Shown here piece by piece: positions 27,705-37,261 of a stretch of DNA of 64,000 bases. The stretch comes from Rhizobium sp. Root483D2 (lineage in GTDB: Bacteria; Pseudomonadota; Alphaproteobacteria; Rhizobiales; Rhizobiaceae). The position numbers were made by a program, and so were the translations under genes. Each line of letters opens with the position of its first letter. Positions within the stretch are counted from its first letter, which is position 1. A model generated the notes under the pieces. That model saw only the letters and a program-made list of their open reading frames with translations. It had not been told where the DNA came from and ran no database searches. The stretch covers positions 395,958 to 459,957 of the forward strand of contig NZ_LMFB01000019.1 of the NCBI RefSeq assembly GCF_001426685.1. Direction: 5' to 3'.

Positions 27705-29300
27705 ATGGCACCTCGCGTACTCGTATCCGATGAACTGTCGGAAACTGCCGTCCAGATCTTCCGCGATCGCGGCGTCGATGTCGATTTCCAGCCGCAGCTC
27801 GGCAAGGACAAGGAAAAGCTTGCCGCAATCATCGGCAATTATGATGGCCTTGCCATCCGCTCCGCCACCAAGGCGACGGAAAAGCTGATCGCTGCCGCGA
27901 CCAACCTCAAGGTCATCGGCCGCGCCGGTATCGGCGTCGACAATGTCGATATCCCGGCCGCCTCGCGCCGCGGTATTATCGTCATGAACACGCCGTTCGG
28001 CAATTCGATCACCACGGCAGAACATGCGATCGCGCTGATGTTTGCCGTGGCCCGCCAGCTGCCGCAGGCCGATACATCGACCCAGGCCGGCAAGTGGGAA
28101 AAGTCCAAGTTCATGGGCGTCGAAATCACCGGCAAGACGCTCGGCGTCATCGGTGCCGGCAATATCGGCGGCATCGTCTGCGCCCGCGCCATCGGCTTGA
28201 AGATGCATGTTCTGGCCTACGATCCCTTCCTGTCGAAGGAACGCGCCGAGGAAATGGGCGTGACCAAGGTCGAGCTGGACGAGCTGCTCGCCCAGGCCGA
28301 TTTCATCACCCTGCATGTGCCGATGACCGACAAGACGCGCGGCATCCTCAACCGCGAAGCGCTGGCAAAGACCAAGCCCGGCGTTCGCATCATCAATTGC
28401 GCACGCGGCGGTCTGGTCGATGAGCAGGCGCTTGCCGATGCCATCAAGTCTGGTCATGTCGCCGGCGCCGGTTTTGACGTGTTTGAAGTCGAGCCCGCAA
28501 CGGAAAGCCCGCTGTTTGGCCTGCCGAACGTCGTCTGCACGCCGCATCTGGGCGCTTCCACCACGGAAGCCCAGGAGAATGTCGCGCTGCAGGTGGCCGA
28601 GCAGATGTCGGATTACCTGGTCAAGGGTGCCGTTTCCAATGCCATCAACATGCCCTCGATCACGGCTGAGGAAGCGCCGCTTCTGAAGCCCTTCATCCGG
28701 CTCGCAGACGTGCTCGGCGCCTTTGTCGGCCAGGTGACGGAAAGCGCCATCAAGGAAATCGAGATCCTTTATGATGGATCGACCGCCGGAATGAACACCA
28801 AGGCGCTGACGAGTGCGGCGCTTGCCGGTCTCATCCGCAGTCAGGTGTCCGACGTCAACATGGTTTCGGCGCCTGTTATGATCAAGGAAAAGGGCATCAT
28901 CCTGTCCGAGGTCAAGCGTGACAAGTCGGGGGTTTTCGACGGTTATATCAAGCTGACGGTCACGACCGACAACCAGACGCGCTCGGTGGCCGGTACGGTG
29001 TTTTCGGATGGCAAGCCGCGCTTCATCCAGATCAAGGATATCAATCTGGACGCCGATGTCGGCAACCACATGGTCTACATCACCAATACCGACGTTCCCG
29101 GCATGATCGGCTTCATCGGCATGACGCTGGGTGATGCCGGCGTCAATATCGCCAACTTCCAGCTCGGCCGCCACAATGCCGGCGCCGATGCCATCGCGCT
29201 GCTTTATGTCGATGGTGCCGTGTCGGAAGACGTTCTCGACAAGCTGCGCGCCAACCCGGCCATCCGGGCCGCCAAGCCGCTGGTCTTCAACGTCGATTAA
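27705..29300 (+). CDS. serA: D-3-phosphoglycerate dehydrogenase SerA
   Basis: A 531-residue enzyme of the long SerA type. The nucleotide-binding motif GVIGAGNIGG is near 146. The catalytic Arg is in NCARGGLVDE, and the His in CTPHLGAST is about 20-40 residues later. An intervening domain (about 315-450) precedes the ACT regulatory domain (about 455-531, HMVYITNTDVPGMIGFIG). It starts serine biosynthesis from 3-phosphoglycerate and is usually feedback-inhibited by serine through the ACT domain. GGAGG precedes the ATG. Confidence 0.97.
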   Translation: MAPRVLVSDELSETAVQIFRDRGVDVDFQPQLGKDKEKLAAIIGNYDGLAIRSATKATEKLIAAATNLKVIGRAGIGVDNVDIPAASRRGIIVMNTPFGNSITTAEHAIALMFAVARQLPQADTSTQAGKWEKSKFMGVEITGKTLGVIGAGNIGGIVCARAIGLKMHVLAYDPFLSKERAEEMGVTKVELDELLAQADFITLHVPMTDKTRGILNREALAKTKPGVRIINCARGGLVDEQALADAIKSGHVAGAGFDVFEVEPATESPLFGLPNVVCTPHLGASTTEAQENVALQVAEQMSDYLVKGAVSNAINMPSITAEEAPLLKPFIRLADVLGAFVGQVTESAIKEIEILYDGSTAGMNTKALTSAALAGLIRSQVSDVNMVSAPVMIKEKGIILSEVKRDKSGVFDGYIKLTVTTDNQTRSVAGTVFSDGKPRFIQIKDINLDADVGNHMVYITNTDVPGMIGFIGMTLGDAGVNIANFQLGRHNAGADAIALLYVDGAVSEDVLDKLRANPAIRAAKPLVFNVD

Positions 29301-29338
29301 GCCGCTTATGCGGAATGGCCTTTAAGGGCCGACATTTG

Positions 29339-29366
29339 AACGCGCCGGATACCCTCCGGCGCGTTT
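29339..29366 (+). terminator. Terminator-like hairpin after serA
   Basis: A 10-bp stem AACGCGCCGG/CCGGCGCGTT (29339-29348 with 29356-29365) with a 7-nt loop and only three T after it. It sits between serA and the acetyltransferase and ends about 25 nt before the latter's ATG. Confidence 0.7.
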
Positions 29367-29389
29367 GCCGTTTGATGAAAGTGAATGCC

Positions 29390-29917
29390 ATGAACGCAAC
29401 AGACCGCTCCGCCCATTGGCGCCCGGCCAGCCCTGCCGATATCGAGGCGATCGACGCGATCCAGCGCATCGTGCATGCCGATTTCCCCGAGGCCCGCGCG
29501 GTTCTGTTCGAGCGCCTGGACTTGTGCCCGGCCGGATGTTTCGTCCTGGAAAAACGCGGCGAGATTTGCGGATATGTGCTCAGCCACCCTTGGCGCCGCC
29601 TCTCGCCACCGCCGATCGATACAAGGCTTGAGGCGATCCCGGCAGATGCGGATATCTGGTATCTTCACGATCTGGCTTTATTGCCGGGTACGCGTGGCTC
29701 AGGTGCGGGCGCAAGGGTGGCAAAATTGCTGGCGGTGGCGGCGCGCCGGGATGGCTATGGAACCATGGCACTTGTCTCCGTCAATGGATCACAAGGTTTC
29801 TGGGAGCGGCAGGGTTTTGGCGTGCGGATGGAAGAGGCGCTCGGCGCAAAACTTTCCAGCTATGGTGGCGAGGCGGTCTATATGGAGCGAACGCTTGCCG
29901 GTGAGAATTTTCGCTAG
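29390..29917 (+). CDS. GNAT-family N-acetyltransferase
   Basis: About 175 residues from ATG 29390 (MNATDRSAHW), placed after GAAAG; an ATG at 29375 and a longer frame to 29315 lack an RBS. The acetyl-CoA-binding segment is LPGTRGSGAGARVAKLL, followed by GSQGFWERQGFGV typical of GNAT beta6-alpha4. Substrate is unknown. Its TAG shares the CTAG with the convergent EamA transporter stop at 29914-29917, so the two genes overlap at their ends. Confidence 0.78.
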   Translation: MNATDRSAHWRPASPADIEAIDAIQRIVHADFPEARAVLFERLDLCPAGCFVLEKRGEICGYVLSHPWRRLSPPPIDTRLEAIPADADIWYLHDLALLPGTRGSGAGARVAKLLAVAARRDGYGTMALVSVNGSQGFWERQGFGVRMEEALGAKLSSYGGEAVYMERTLAGENFR

Positions 29918-30816
29918 GGTGTTTGCGCAGGCCGCGGACGGCCGCGCTCGGCCACGGCGATCCCGACGAGAACGAGTGCCATGGCGGCAATATGAAATGT
30001 CTGCAGCGCCTCGCCGATCAGGGTGATCGATAGCAGCGTGCCGAAGATCGGGATCGTGTTGATGAACAGGCCGGCCCGGTTGGGACCGATCAGTTCGACG
30101 CCGCGCACGTATAGGATTTGCGAGACGAGCGAGGGAAGGAGGCCGGCATAGGCGACGATGACCCACCCCTGCATATCCGGCCAGATCATCCGGCCGGTGG
30201 AAAACTCCCAGATCACCAGCGGAATGGAGCTGATCAGCGCCCCCAGGGCGGAGATCGCAATCAGGCTTTTCCAGTGGATTTCCGGCTTGAAGCGCAGCGC
30301 CACGGTATAGCCGGCATAGACGAGCACCGCCGCCATCATCATGGCGTCGCCCTGGTTGAGATCGAGCGAGAGCAGCGTGGTGAGATCGCCATGCGATGCG
30401 GTCAGCGCCACGCCGCCCAGTGTCAGCGTGAAACCGGCGATCTGCGCCAGCGAAAATGCGGTGCGAAACAGCACATAGTTCATCACGAAGATCACCATCG
30501 GAATGCCGGCCTGTTCGATGACGGCATTGATCGCGCTGGTATATTGCAGGGCGGAATAGAGAAAGGCATTGAAGGCGGTGAAGCCAACGGTGCCGTAGCC
30601 GAGCAGGAGCAGCCAGTTCCTGCGGATGACCGGGAAGTCGCGGCGCACCTGCGGGGCTGCGAAAATCAGGAGCACGGTGCAGGCGATCACCCAGCGCAGG
30701 CCTGTCAGCATCATCGGGCTGACATGGCCGACGGCCATTTTCCCTGCCACCGTATTCCCGCCCCAGATCAGGGTGGTGATGCACAAAATGATATAGGCTT
30801 GCAGATTGACGGGCAC
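29914..30816 (-). CDS. EamA/DMT-family inner-membrane transporter
   Basis: A 300-residue ten-helix transporter with two EamA repeats. The start is taken as GTG 30816 (MPVNLQAYIILCITTLIWGG) because AGGGA lies 5 nt upstream; a longer frame to 30921 would add a non-hydrophobic tail. Substrate is unknown; the family covers amino-acid and metabolite exporters. Convergent with the acetyltransferase and divergent from purA across 422 nt. Confidence 0.82.
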   Translation of the reverse strand: MPVNLQAYIILCITTLIWGGNTVAGKMAVGHVSPMMLTGLRWVIACTVLLIFAAPQVRRDFPVIRRNWLLLLGYGTVGFTAFNAFLYSALQYTSAINAVIEQAGIPMVIFVMNYVLFRTAFSLAQIAGFTLTLGGVALTASHGDLTTLLSLDLNQGDAMMMAAVLVYAGYTVALRFKPEIHWKSLIAISALGALISSIPLVIWEFSTGRMIWPDMQGWVIVAYAGLLPSLVSQILYVRGVELIGPNRAGLFINTIPIFGTLLSITLIGEALQTFHIAAMALVLVGIAVAERGRPRPAQTP

Positions 30817-31238
30817 GGTATTCCCTAAGCAAAGCATGACGGCGGTCGTGATGACGGTAGACGTCCGGTGCTCCAGGACCGGCCTTTGCCGGCGCAGAGT
30901 TTCCCTTTGCATTGAATCCATACGGGCGAGGAAGGCAAGTCCACATTATGGACCATGGGCGGGCGGGCGGCCATTGCGCGTGGTATTGCGGACAAGCAAT
31001 GGGGTGCGCAAGCCCTGTGATAACCGGACCGGTCCGGTGCGTTTTCCCCCTATGCGGGGACAATCCTGTTTTGTGAAACAGTGCACAGACGCAGAATCTC
31101 AGGGTCAAATGCGGTCTTTACCATGCAAAAACCCCGAATCCCCGGTTAAACAGGGTCGCTTTCCAAAAAACAAAACAGTATAGATGCGCGGGTTTGAAGA
31201 CAGCGCATGACTGGCGCCAAGGAAACAGGAAATCTGAA
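30817..31238. other. Divergent intergenic region between the transporter and purA (422 bp)
   Basis: Holds promoters for both genes. A perfect 16-bp palindrome ACCGGACCGGTCCGGT lies at 31023-31038. An AT-rich stretch (31155-31190) with TATAGAT near 31180 is a plausible purA -10 region. No coding sequence is convincing; the open frames present lack RBSs. Confidence 0.5.
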
Positions 31239-32537
31239 ATGACGAATGTCGTGGTGGTCGGATCGCAATGGGGTGATGAAGGCAAGGGCAAGATTGTCGA
31301 TTGGCTCTCCGAGCGTGCCGACATCGTTGTGCGCTTTCAGGGCGGGCACAATGCCGGCCATACCCTTGTGATCGATGGCACCAGCTACAAGCTGTCGCTC
31401 TTGCCCTCCGGCGTCGTGCGTCCGGGTAAGCTCGCCGTCATTGGCAATGGCGTGGTCATCGACCCGCATGCGCTCTTGGCCGAAATCGAAAAGCTGGACA
31501 AGCAGGGCGTGTCCATCACGCCAGAAAACCTGCGCATCGCCGATAATGCCACGCTGATCCTGTCGCTGCACCGCGAGCTCGACGGCATCCGCGAGGATGC
31601 CGCGTCCAACAGCGGCACCAAGATCGGCACGACGCGCCGCGGCATCGGCCCGGCCTATGAAGACAAGGTCGGCCGTCGCGCCATCCGCGTCATGGATCTT
31701 GCCGATCTCGATACGTTGCCGGCCAAGGTCGACCGCTTGCTCACCCACCACAATGCGCTGCGCCGTGGTCTTGGCGAAGCCGAAGTGAGCCATGAGGCCA
31801 TCATGAGCGAGCTTTCCTCGATCGCTGCCCGCGTGCTGCCGTTCATGGAAACCGTCTGGCTGTTGCTCGACCGCCAGCGCCGCAAGGGTGCGCGCATCCT
31901 GTTCGAAGGCGCGCAGGGCACGCTGCTCGATATCGATCACGGCACCTATCCCTTCGTCACCTCGTCCAACACGGTCGCCGGTCAGGCCGCTGCGGGCTCG
32001 GGCATGGGTCCTGGTGCGCTCGGCTATATCCTCGGCATCACCAAGGCCTACACGACCCGCGTCGGCGAAGGCCCGTTCCCGACGGAGCTGCATGACGAAA
32101 TCGGCCAGTTCCTTGGCGAAAAAGGCCATGAGTTCGGCACGGTCACCGGGCGCAAGCGCCGTTGTGGCTGGTTCGATGCGGCCCTGGTGCGCCAGTCGGT
32201 TGCCACCAACGGCATTACCGGCATCGCGCTTACCAAGCTCGATGTGCTCGACGGCCTTGATGAATTGAAGATCTGCGTCGGCTATACGCTGGACGGTGCC
32301 GAGATCGATCACCTGCCGGCAAGCCAGGCGCAGCAGGCCCAGGCGAAGCCCGTTTACATCACGCTGGAAGGCTGGAAAGAATCGACCGTCGGTGCCCGCA
32401 GCTGGGCCCAGCTTCCCGCCCAGGCCATCAAATATGTGCGTCAGGTCGAGGAGTTGATCGGTGCGCCGGTCGCTCTTCTGTCCACCAGTCCGGAGCGTGA
32501 CGACACCATACTTGTGACGGACCCGTTTGAGGACTAG
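31239..32537 (+). CDS. purA: Adenylosuccinate synthetase PurA
   Basis: A 432-residue GTP-dependent enzyme. The start [18 protein letters not shown] contains the P-loop with catalytic Asp13 and is followed by His41 in [10 protein letters not shown]. It converts IMP and aspartate to adenylosuccinate in AMP synthesis. The ATG at 31239 follows AGGA-rich sequence; a frame extending to 31194 is ignored. A large unrelated gene follows 62 nt downstream. Confidence 0.97.
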   Translation: MTNVVVVGSQWGDEGKGKIVDWLSERADIVVRFQGGHNAGHTLVIDGTSYKLSLLPSGVVRPGKLAVIGNGVVIDPHALLAEIEKLDKQGVSITPENLRIADNATLILSLHRELDGIREDAASNSGTKIGTTRRGIGPAYEDKVGRRAIRVMDLADLDTLPAKVDRLLTHHNALRRGLGEAEVSHEAIMSELSSIAARVLPFMETVWLLLDRQRRKGARILFEGAQGTLLDIDHGTYPFVTSSNTVAGQAAAGSGMGPGALGYILGITKAYTTRVGEGPFPTELHDEIGQFLGEKGHEFGTVTGRKRRCGWFDAALVRQSVATNGITGIALTKLDVLDGLDELKICVGYTLDGAEIDHLPASQAQQAQAKPVYITLEGWKESTVGARSWAQLPAQAIKYVRQVEELIGAPVALLSTSPERDDTILVTDPFED

Positions 32538-32599
32538 TCTGACGTTGACGACCAGGGAAGAATTTGGCGTAAACACGCCGATGGTATGAGAAAGTTCTG

Positions 32600-34936
32600 A
32601 TGGCGGATTTTGTTGCAGTTATTCGAAGGACCGTCGATGGTCTGTCGGACAATGTTCCCGAAATGCGGGCCAAGGTCTATGACAAGGCCCGTGGCGCCGT
32701 CCGCCGTCAGCTCGAAAGCATGAAGCCTCGTCCTTCCGACGAGATGATCGAACGCCAGATGGTCAAGCTCGAGGCGGCGATCAGCGAGGTCGAGGACGAT
32801 CACGCCGAAGCGCTTGCGCCCCTTGAAGAGGCGTACGATGATTCGGTCGTTGAAGAAGCTGCCGAGGCCGGGGATCATGCCGCCGCACCTGCGGAAGAGC
32901 CATATGAGCAGGAAGCCCCGCCCGTCGAGGACGAACGCCCGGCCTTCGCCGCCGAGCCGCCGCCGGCCATTGAACCCGTCGAAGAGCCCGTTGCGGCCGC
33001 TGAGCCGGTGGATGCCGTCGAGCCGCCGGTGGAAGATGCTTATGTGGCGCCTGAACCGGTTGTGGAACCCGTTTATGACCCGGCTCCCGTAGAAGACCAT
33101 ATTCCCGAGCCCGAGCGGGAGCCCGAGTTCCAGCGCGAGCATGCGGTTGAGGCCGAAGAGCCCCGCCCGGTTACGCCGTATGAGCCGGACCATCCGGTTG
33201 CGGCCGAATATGCGCCGGAGGAGCACGATGGCGCGGTCGAGGAAACGGTTTACGTTCCCGACAATGCGGCAGAGCCGGAGCCGCAAGACGTTGCCGAGCC
33301 AGCGGCCGAACCGCTTGCAGAGCCGGTCGAAGAAAAACCCATGCCTGCGGCGTCCACCGAGTGGGAATTGCCGGAATGGAACGATCCTGTCCCGGCGACC
33401 GCCCATAGCGAACCGGTCTGGACGGAGGCTGCCGAAGCTGCCCCTGCTGCCGATGACATTCCCGATCTTACAACATACGAGCCGGTTGAAACCGTAACGC
33501 TGCTGAACGAGGAAATCGGCGCTAAAGAGCAGGCTCCGGGCGAGCCTGATGCTTGGGCCTGGGACGACAAGGATCCCTTCACGCAAGCGCCCGCAGCGGC
33601 CCCTGCAGAGACGTCGGAACCGGCCATTGCCGATTGGTCCTGGCCGGTCGAAAAGACGCCTGCTGCTGAGCCCGAGCAACGCGCCGCTGCCAATGACAGC
33701 TGGAACGATCTTGACGAGCTCCTAACCCATGGCGGCACGGCGGCAGCGGCTGGTGCGGCAGCTTCGTCGCAGACGGGCAGGGCGCCGGCTGCCACAGACG
33801 AAAATGTCGAAGTGCCGTCACGGCCTGTTTCCTACCGCGTCGAGCCGAAACGCTCGCGTTTGAACGGCAAGGCCATCGGGCTTGCCGCCGTGCTCCTTTT
33901 GATCCTGGGCGGTGGCGGTTATGCCTATTGGCAAAACCAGACCACGGTGAATTCCTGGGTCTCGAGCACGCTGGCATCGATCACCGCCAATATTCCGGGC
34001 CAGAGCACGCCGGAAACCACAGCACCCGAAGAGGGCGCCAGGGATCTGAGCACGCCGGAAACCAACAACCAGACGCAGACGCCGGCCAATACCGAGGTCG
34101 CAGCTGTTGAAGGCAGCGGCAAGTTCACGCAGCGCCTGCAGCAGGATGGCACCGAGATCGATCCGGGCCCGGCTGTGGTTGCCACTGGCGCCAGCGCCAC
34201 TGAGGAAGGCAAATCGGTCGCGGCGCAGACAGAGGCGGGCAAGCCCGTCGACACAGCGCAGGCGGCGCAAACGACCCCTGCCGCCCAGACGACGGACGGG
34301 ACGCAGCCTGCCCAGCCGGTGCCGGGCCAGCAGCCGGCCGCCAATCCTGCGACGCAGCAGGTTCCGGCCGGTGCCCAGAAAATGTTCCTCTATGAGGAGC
34401 GGCTCGGCCAGTCGGCCCCGACTGCGATCGAGGGCAATGTTGCCTGGTCGGTCAAGGAAGAGTCCCCGGGGGGCGATGCCAAGCCGGAGCCGGTCGTTCA
34501 GGCGCAGATCAATGTGCCCGAGCGCGGCCTGACGGCCCTGATGACAATCAAGCGCAATGCCGACTCCTCGCTGCCGGCCAGCCATGTGATCGAATTCGTC
34601 TTCTCGCTGCCGGAAAATTTCGAAGGCGGCAGCATCGATAGCGTGCAGCGTGTTTCGATGAAGCGCAACGAGCAGGATCGTGGCGATGCGCTGATTGCGG
34701 TTCCGGCCAAGATCACCGAGGATTTCCACATGATCGCGCTCAACGACTTCCCGGAAGCCGTTGCGACGAATACCGAGCTTTTGCGCACACGCGGCTGGAT
34801 GGATATTCCGCTGACCTACCGCAACGGCCGCCGTGCGCTGCTGACCCTGGAAAAGGGAGCCGCCGGCACAGAGGCGTTTACGAAGGCGATGCAGGCCTGG
34901 AGCCTGGCTGCGACGCCTAACCCGGCGGGTCAGTAA
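32600..34936 (+). CDS. Large Pro/Glu/Ala-rich single-pass membrane protein of unknown function
   Basis: A 778-residue protein. The N-terminal 75 residues are helical and charged. Residues about 80-380 are a low-complexity acidic region (repeated EPVEEP/AAEP types). A basic segment precedes a transmembrane helix (about 423-444, LAAVLLLILGGGGYAYW). A Thr/Gln/Pro linker (about 455-590) leads to a folded C-terminal domain (about 595-778, KMFLYEERLGQSAPTAIEGN). Topology would put the acidic part in the cytoplasm and the C-domain in the periplasm. No family could be named. Confidence 0.7.
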   Translation: MADFVAVIRRTVDGLSDNVPEMRAKVYDKARGAVRRQLESMKPRPSDEMIERQMVKLEAAISEVEDDHAEALAPLEEAYDDSVVEEAAEAGDHAAAPAEEPYEQEAPPVEDERPAFAAEPPPAIEPVEEPVAAAEPVDAVEPPVEDAYVAPEPVVEPVYDPAPVEDHIPEPEREPEFQREHAVEAEEPRPVTPYEPDHPVAAEYAPEEHDGAVEETVYVPDNAAEPEPQDVAEPAAEPLAEPVEEKPMPAASTEWELPEWNDPVPATAHSEPVWTEAAEAAPAADDIPDLTTYEPVETVTLLNEEIGAKEQAPGEPDAWAWDDKDPFTQAPAAAPAETSEPAIADWSWPVEKTPAAEPEQRAAANDSWNDLDELLTHGGTAAAAGAAASSQTGRAPAATDENVEVPSRPVSYRVEPKRSRLNGKAIGLAAVLLLILGGGGYAYWQNQTTVNSWVSSTLASITANIPGQSTPETTAPEEGARDLSTPETNNQTQTPANTEVAAVEGSGKFTQRLQQDGTEIDPGPAVVATGASATEEGKSVAAQTEAGKPVDTAQAAQTTPAAQTTDGTQPAQPVPGQQPAANPATQQVPAGAQKMFLYEERLGQSAPTAIEGNVAWSVKEESPGGDAKPEPVVQAQINVPERGLTALMTIKRNADSSLPASHVIEFVFSLPENFEGGSIDSVQRVSMKRNEQDRGDALIAVPAKITEDFHMIALNDFPEAVATNTELLRTRGWMDIPLTYRNGRRALLTLEKGAAGTEAFTKAMQAWSLAATPNPAGQ

Positions 34937-34970
34937 TCTTTGGTTTAGCTCTGTCAAAAGCACAAAAAGA

Positions 34971-35002
34971 AACCCGGCTGGAGCGATCCAGCCGGGTTTT
35001 TT
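34971..35002. terminator. Bidirectional terminator between the large membrane protein and rpoH
   Basis: An 11-bp stem AACCCGGCTGG (34971-34981 with 34988-34998) with loop AGCGAT. A T-run follows on the plus strand; on the minus strand the flank reads TTTCTTTTT. It can serve the plus gene ending at 34936 and rpoH ending at 35025. Confidence 0.9.
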
Positions 35003-35024
35003 ATCGGTTCAGGTAATGCCGCGA

Positions 35025-35930
35025 TCAGGCGTCTTCTACGACCCGAAGCGCATTCTGACGATCCTGCGCCGCCTTGCGGACGGCGTCCTGGACCTTTTCG
35101 AAGGCGCGGACCTCGATCTGGCGGACACGCTCGCGGCTGATGTCGAACTCGGTCGACAGGTCCTCAAGCGTGACCGGATCTTCAGTCAGGCGGCGGGCCT
35201 CGAAGATGCGGCGTTCGCGGTCGTTCAGCACGTTCATGGCGCTCGACAGAAGGCTGCGGCGGTTTTCCAGTTCGTCCTGTTCGATCAGGATGTCTTCCTG
35301 ATTGTCGTGGTCATCGACCAGCCAATCCTGCCACTGGCCGGATTCGCCTTCGCCAGCCTTGATCGGCGCGTTCAGCGATGCGTCGCCGGAGAGCCGCTGG
35401 TTCATCGAAATGACCTCGGCTTCCGAGACCTTCAGGGTCGTGGCAATGTGCGCGACCTGGTCGGGTTTCAGATCACCCTCGTCAAGAGCCTGGATCTTGC
35501 CCTTCAGGCGGCGCAGGTTGAAGAACAGCCGCTTCTGGTTGGCGGTCGTGCCCATCTTCACCAGCGACCACGAGCGCAGGATATATTCCTGGATCGAAGC
35601 CTTGATCCACCACATCGCGTAGGTGGCCAGACGGAAGCCGCGTTCCGGATCGAATTTCTTGACCGCCTGCATGAGGCCGACATTGCCTTCGGAAACGACT
35701 TCACCGATCGGCAGGCCATAGCCACGGTAACCCATGGCAATCTTCGCCACGAGGCGCAGATGGCTGGTGACGAGCTGATGGGCGGCCTTGCGGTCGTCAT
35801 GCTCCTGGTACCGCTTGGCGAGCATGTACTCTTCCTGCGGTTCAAGCATGGGAAATTTGCGGATTTCATCGAGATAACGGTTGAGACCGCCTTCTCCGGC
35901 GGTAATCGACGGTAACGTACTGCGGGCCAT
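35025..35930 (-). CDS. rpoH: RNA polymerase heat-shock sigma factor RpoH (sigma-32)
   Basis: A 301-residue group 3 sigma factor. Region 2 shows LRLVAKIAMGYRGYGLPIGE and FRLATYAMWWIKASIQEYIL. The RpoH-specific box ANQKRLFFNLR follows, and region 4 has the helix-turn-helix EDLSTEFDISRERVRQIEVR. The start is ATG 35930 (MARSTLPSITAG) after GGGGG. It directs heat-shock genes, including probably ftsH here. Rhizobia commonly have two rpoH genes; which one this is cannot be decided from the window alone. Confidence 0.95.
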   Translation of the reverse strand: MARSTLPSITAGEGGLNRYLDEIRKFPMLEPQEEYMLAKRYQEHDDRKAAHQLVTSHLRLVAKIAMGYRGYGLPIGEVVSEGNVGLMQAVKKFDPERGFRLATYAMWWIKASIQEYILRSWSLVKMGTTANQKRLFFNLRRLKGKIQALDEGDLKPDQVAHIATTLKVSEAEVISMNQRLSGDASLNAPIKAGEGESGQWQDWLVDDHDNQEDILIEQDELENRRSLLSSAMNVLNDRERRIFEARRLTEDPVTLEDLSTEFDISRERVRQIEVRAFEKVQDAVRKAAQDRQNALRVVEDA

Positions 35931-36316
35931 GATGCACCCCCTTTCGCGTTCCGGCCTCCTCTTGGCAGGCCGGGCATGTGGGTCTATCCGACCCCACATC
36001 CTCATAGATAAGCGCGGCGAAAGCATGATTCAAGAACTCCGGTTTCACAGAGATGTGAAGCCAGAGAAGCGCATGCTCCAGTCGGGTTACGACACGTAAA
36101 TCGTGTCCGTCCCTGAAATATCAAGCCTGAAACTGGCACTTTTCCTGCAAAAATCCTCCATGCCGCGACATCTGCTGAAAGGCTGAACGCGGCGGCGTGG
36201 TCCCTGATTTTGCGTGTATTTTTTACGTGATCAATTTTAGATTGCATTTGATCTAATTTGTGCTGAAATACCTCTGGCGATCGTCACGGCGAGGGTCGGC
36301 AAAGAGAGGATGGACA
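35931..36316. other. Divergent intergenic region upstream of rpoH (386 bp)
   Basis: Contains the rpoH leader and promoters for the plus-strand secreted protein. The open frame of rpoH continues to 36026 without a good RBS. The region 36225-36260 is AT-rich. No regulatory RNA was recognised. Confidence 0.45.
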
Positions 36317-36673
36317 ATGCTCAAGATCCTAGCGGTTGCTGGTATAGCCGTTTCATCTGCGGCAACAGCGTCAGCGCAGGACCAGACCGTAAAAGCCGTC
36401 TATATCCATGATCAACGGCCTTTCCTGTGTGGTGCGCTGTTCCAACTGCTGAGCGATGCGCATGCGGAGGATAAGGACAGGCAGGTCTATGATCACTATT
36501 CAGCAAAGTTCAATCTGTCGTTCGAGCGTGCGAAAGCCAGCATCCGGAATGCTGGGGGCGATAGTGACGACGCTCATTTGAAAATGCAGGAAGCGGTCAA
36601 TTCCATGGGGAAACTGCTGGCCCGGGAAAAGGCCATGACCGGACATCTGCTTTCGTCCTGCGAACGGTCCTGA
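36317..36673 (+). CDS. Small secreted protein of unknown function
   Basis: A 118-residue protein from ATG 36317 (MLKILAVAGIAVSSA) with an AGAGAGGA-type RBS. Signal peptide ends near residue 20 (ASA-QDQ). The mature part contains two cysteines (FLCGALF and SSCERS) that could form a disulfide. Otherwise helical and charged. No family recognised. Confidence 0.65.
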   Translation: MLKILAVAGIAVSSAATASAQDQTVKAVYIHDQRPFLCGALFQLLSDAHAEDKDRQVYDHYSAKFNLSFERAKASIRNAGGDSDDAHLKMQEAVNSMGKLLAREKAMTGHLLSSCERS

Positions 36674-36683
36674 AAAAAGACGA

Positions 36684-36706
36684 GAGCCCCGCCGGGAACG
36701 GGGCTC
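36684..36706 (-). terminator. Terminator-like hairpin between the secreted protein and the DUF2171-like gene
   Basis: An 8-bp stem GAGCCCCG/CGGGGCTC (36684-36691 with 36699-36706), 7-nt loop. On the minus strand a T-run (TCTTTTTTC) follows about 5 nt later, so it best serves the DUF2171-like gene ending at 36736. Confidence 0.6.
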
Positions 36707-36735
36707 CGATATCCTTTGCGCAATGCATGGGGCAC

Positions 36736-36993
36736 TCAATGGATGGGGGAGTTGTCCTGTTCTTCCTCAAACATGACGGCCACATCGCCATTCGCACTGA
36801 GGCGGACGCGGTTTTCATCGACGCTTGCGACGAGTTCCAGCGCGATGAAATGGTGGTGGCCTTCATGGCCGGAGCCGCTGTCTTTCTTGGTCAGCTTGAT
36901 GCGATCGCCTTCGACGCGATCGACCGTTCCGACATGAAGACCGTCGGCGCTGATTACTTCGGCATGCTCTCTGATCTGTGTGACATCAACCAT
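36736..36993 (-). CDS. DUF2171-like small protein
   Basis: An 85-residue protein from ATG 36993 (MVDVTQIREHAEVI) with AAGGAGA upstream. It has the pattern ADGLHVGTVDRVEGDRIKL and GHHHFIALELVASVD of the PRC-barrel-like DUF2171 family, found in many Alphaproteobacteria and often stress-associated. Acidic end. Cytoplasmic; function unknown. Confidence 0.7.
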   Translation of the reverse strand: MVDVTQIREHAEVISADGLHVGTVDRVEGDRIKLTKKDSGSGHEGHHHFIALELVASVDENRVRLSANGDVAVMFEEEQDNSPIH

Positions 36994-37261
36994 CGGGGCT
37001 CTCCTTTTATGGTCCTGCCAAAACGCGTGAGAGCCGGAAAGGATGCATGCCGGTGTGAGAAAACCGTCCGTCATCAAATCCGGGCAGGATGACTGTCAAG
37101 CCTTCACTCCATCATCGCCGGTTTCGGTTCGCCGTGGGGGCAGACCATCGCGGTATTGCAAATCGTCGTGGCCGCAAACGGCTCATGGGCGCACCGGTTT
37201 CCAGAGTGTTCATGCCTCGAAGGGGCGTACCGCCAAGATGTCCAGTCAGCTTCTCAGTCTC

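Noticed and set aside
27636-29174. 512-codon open frame opposite serA
   Set aside because: serA with its ACT domain accounts for the region; antisense frame is not protein-like.
31146-32576. 476-codon open frame opposite purA
   Set aside because: purA has its P-loop and catalytic residues; the opposite frame lacks an RBS and similarity to anything known.
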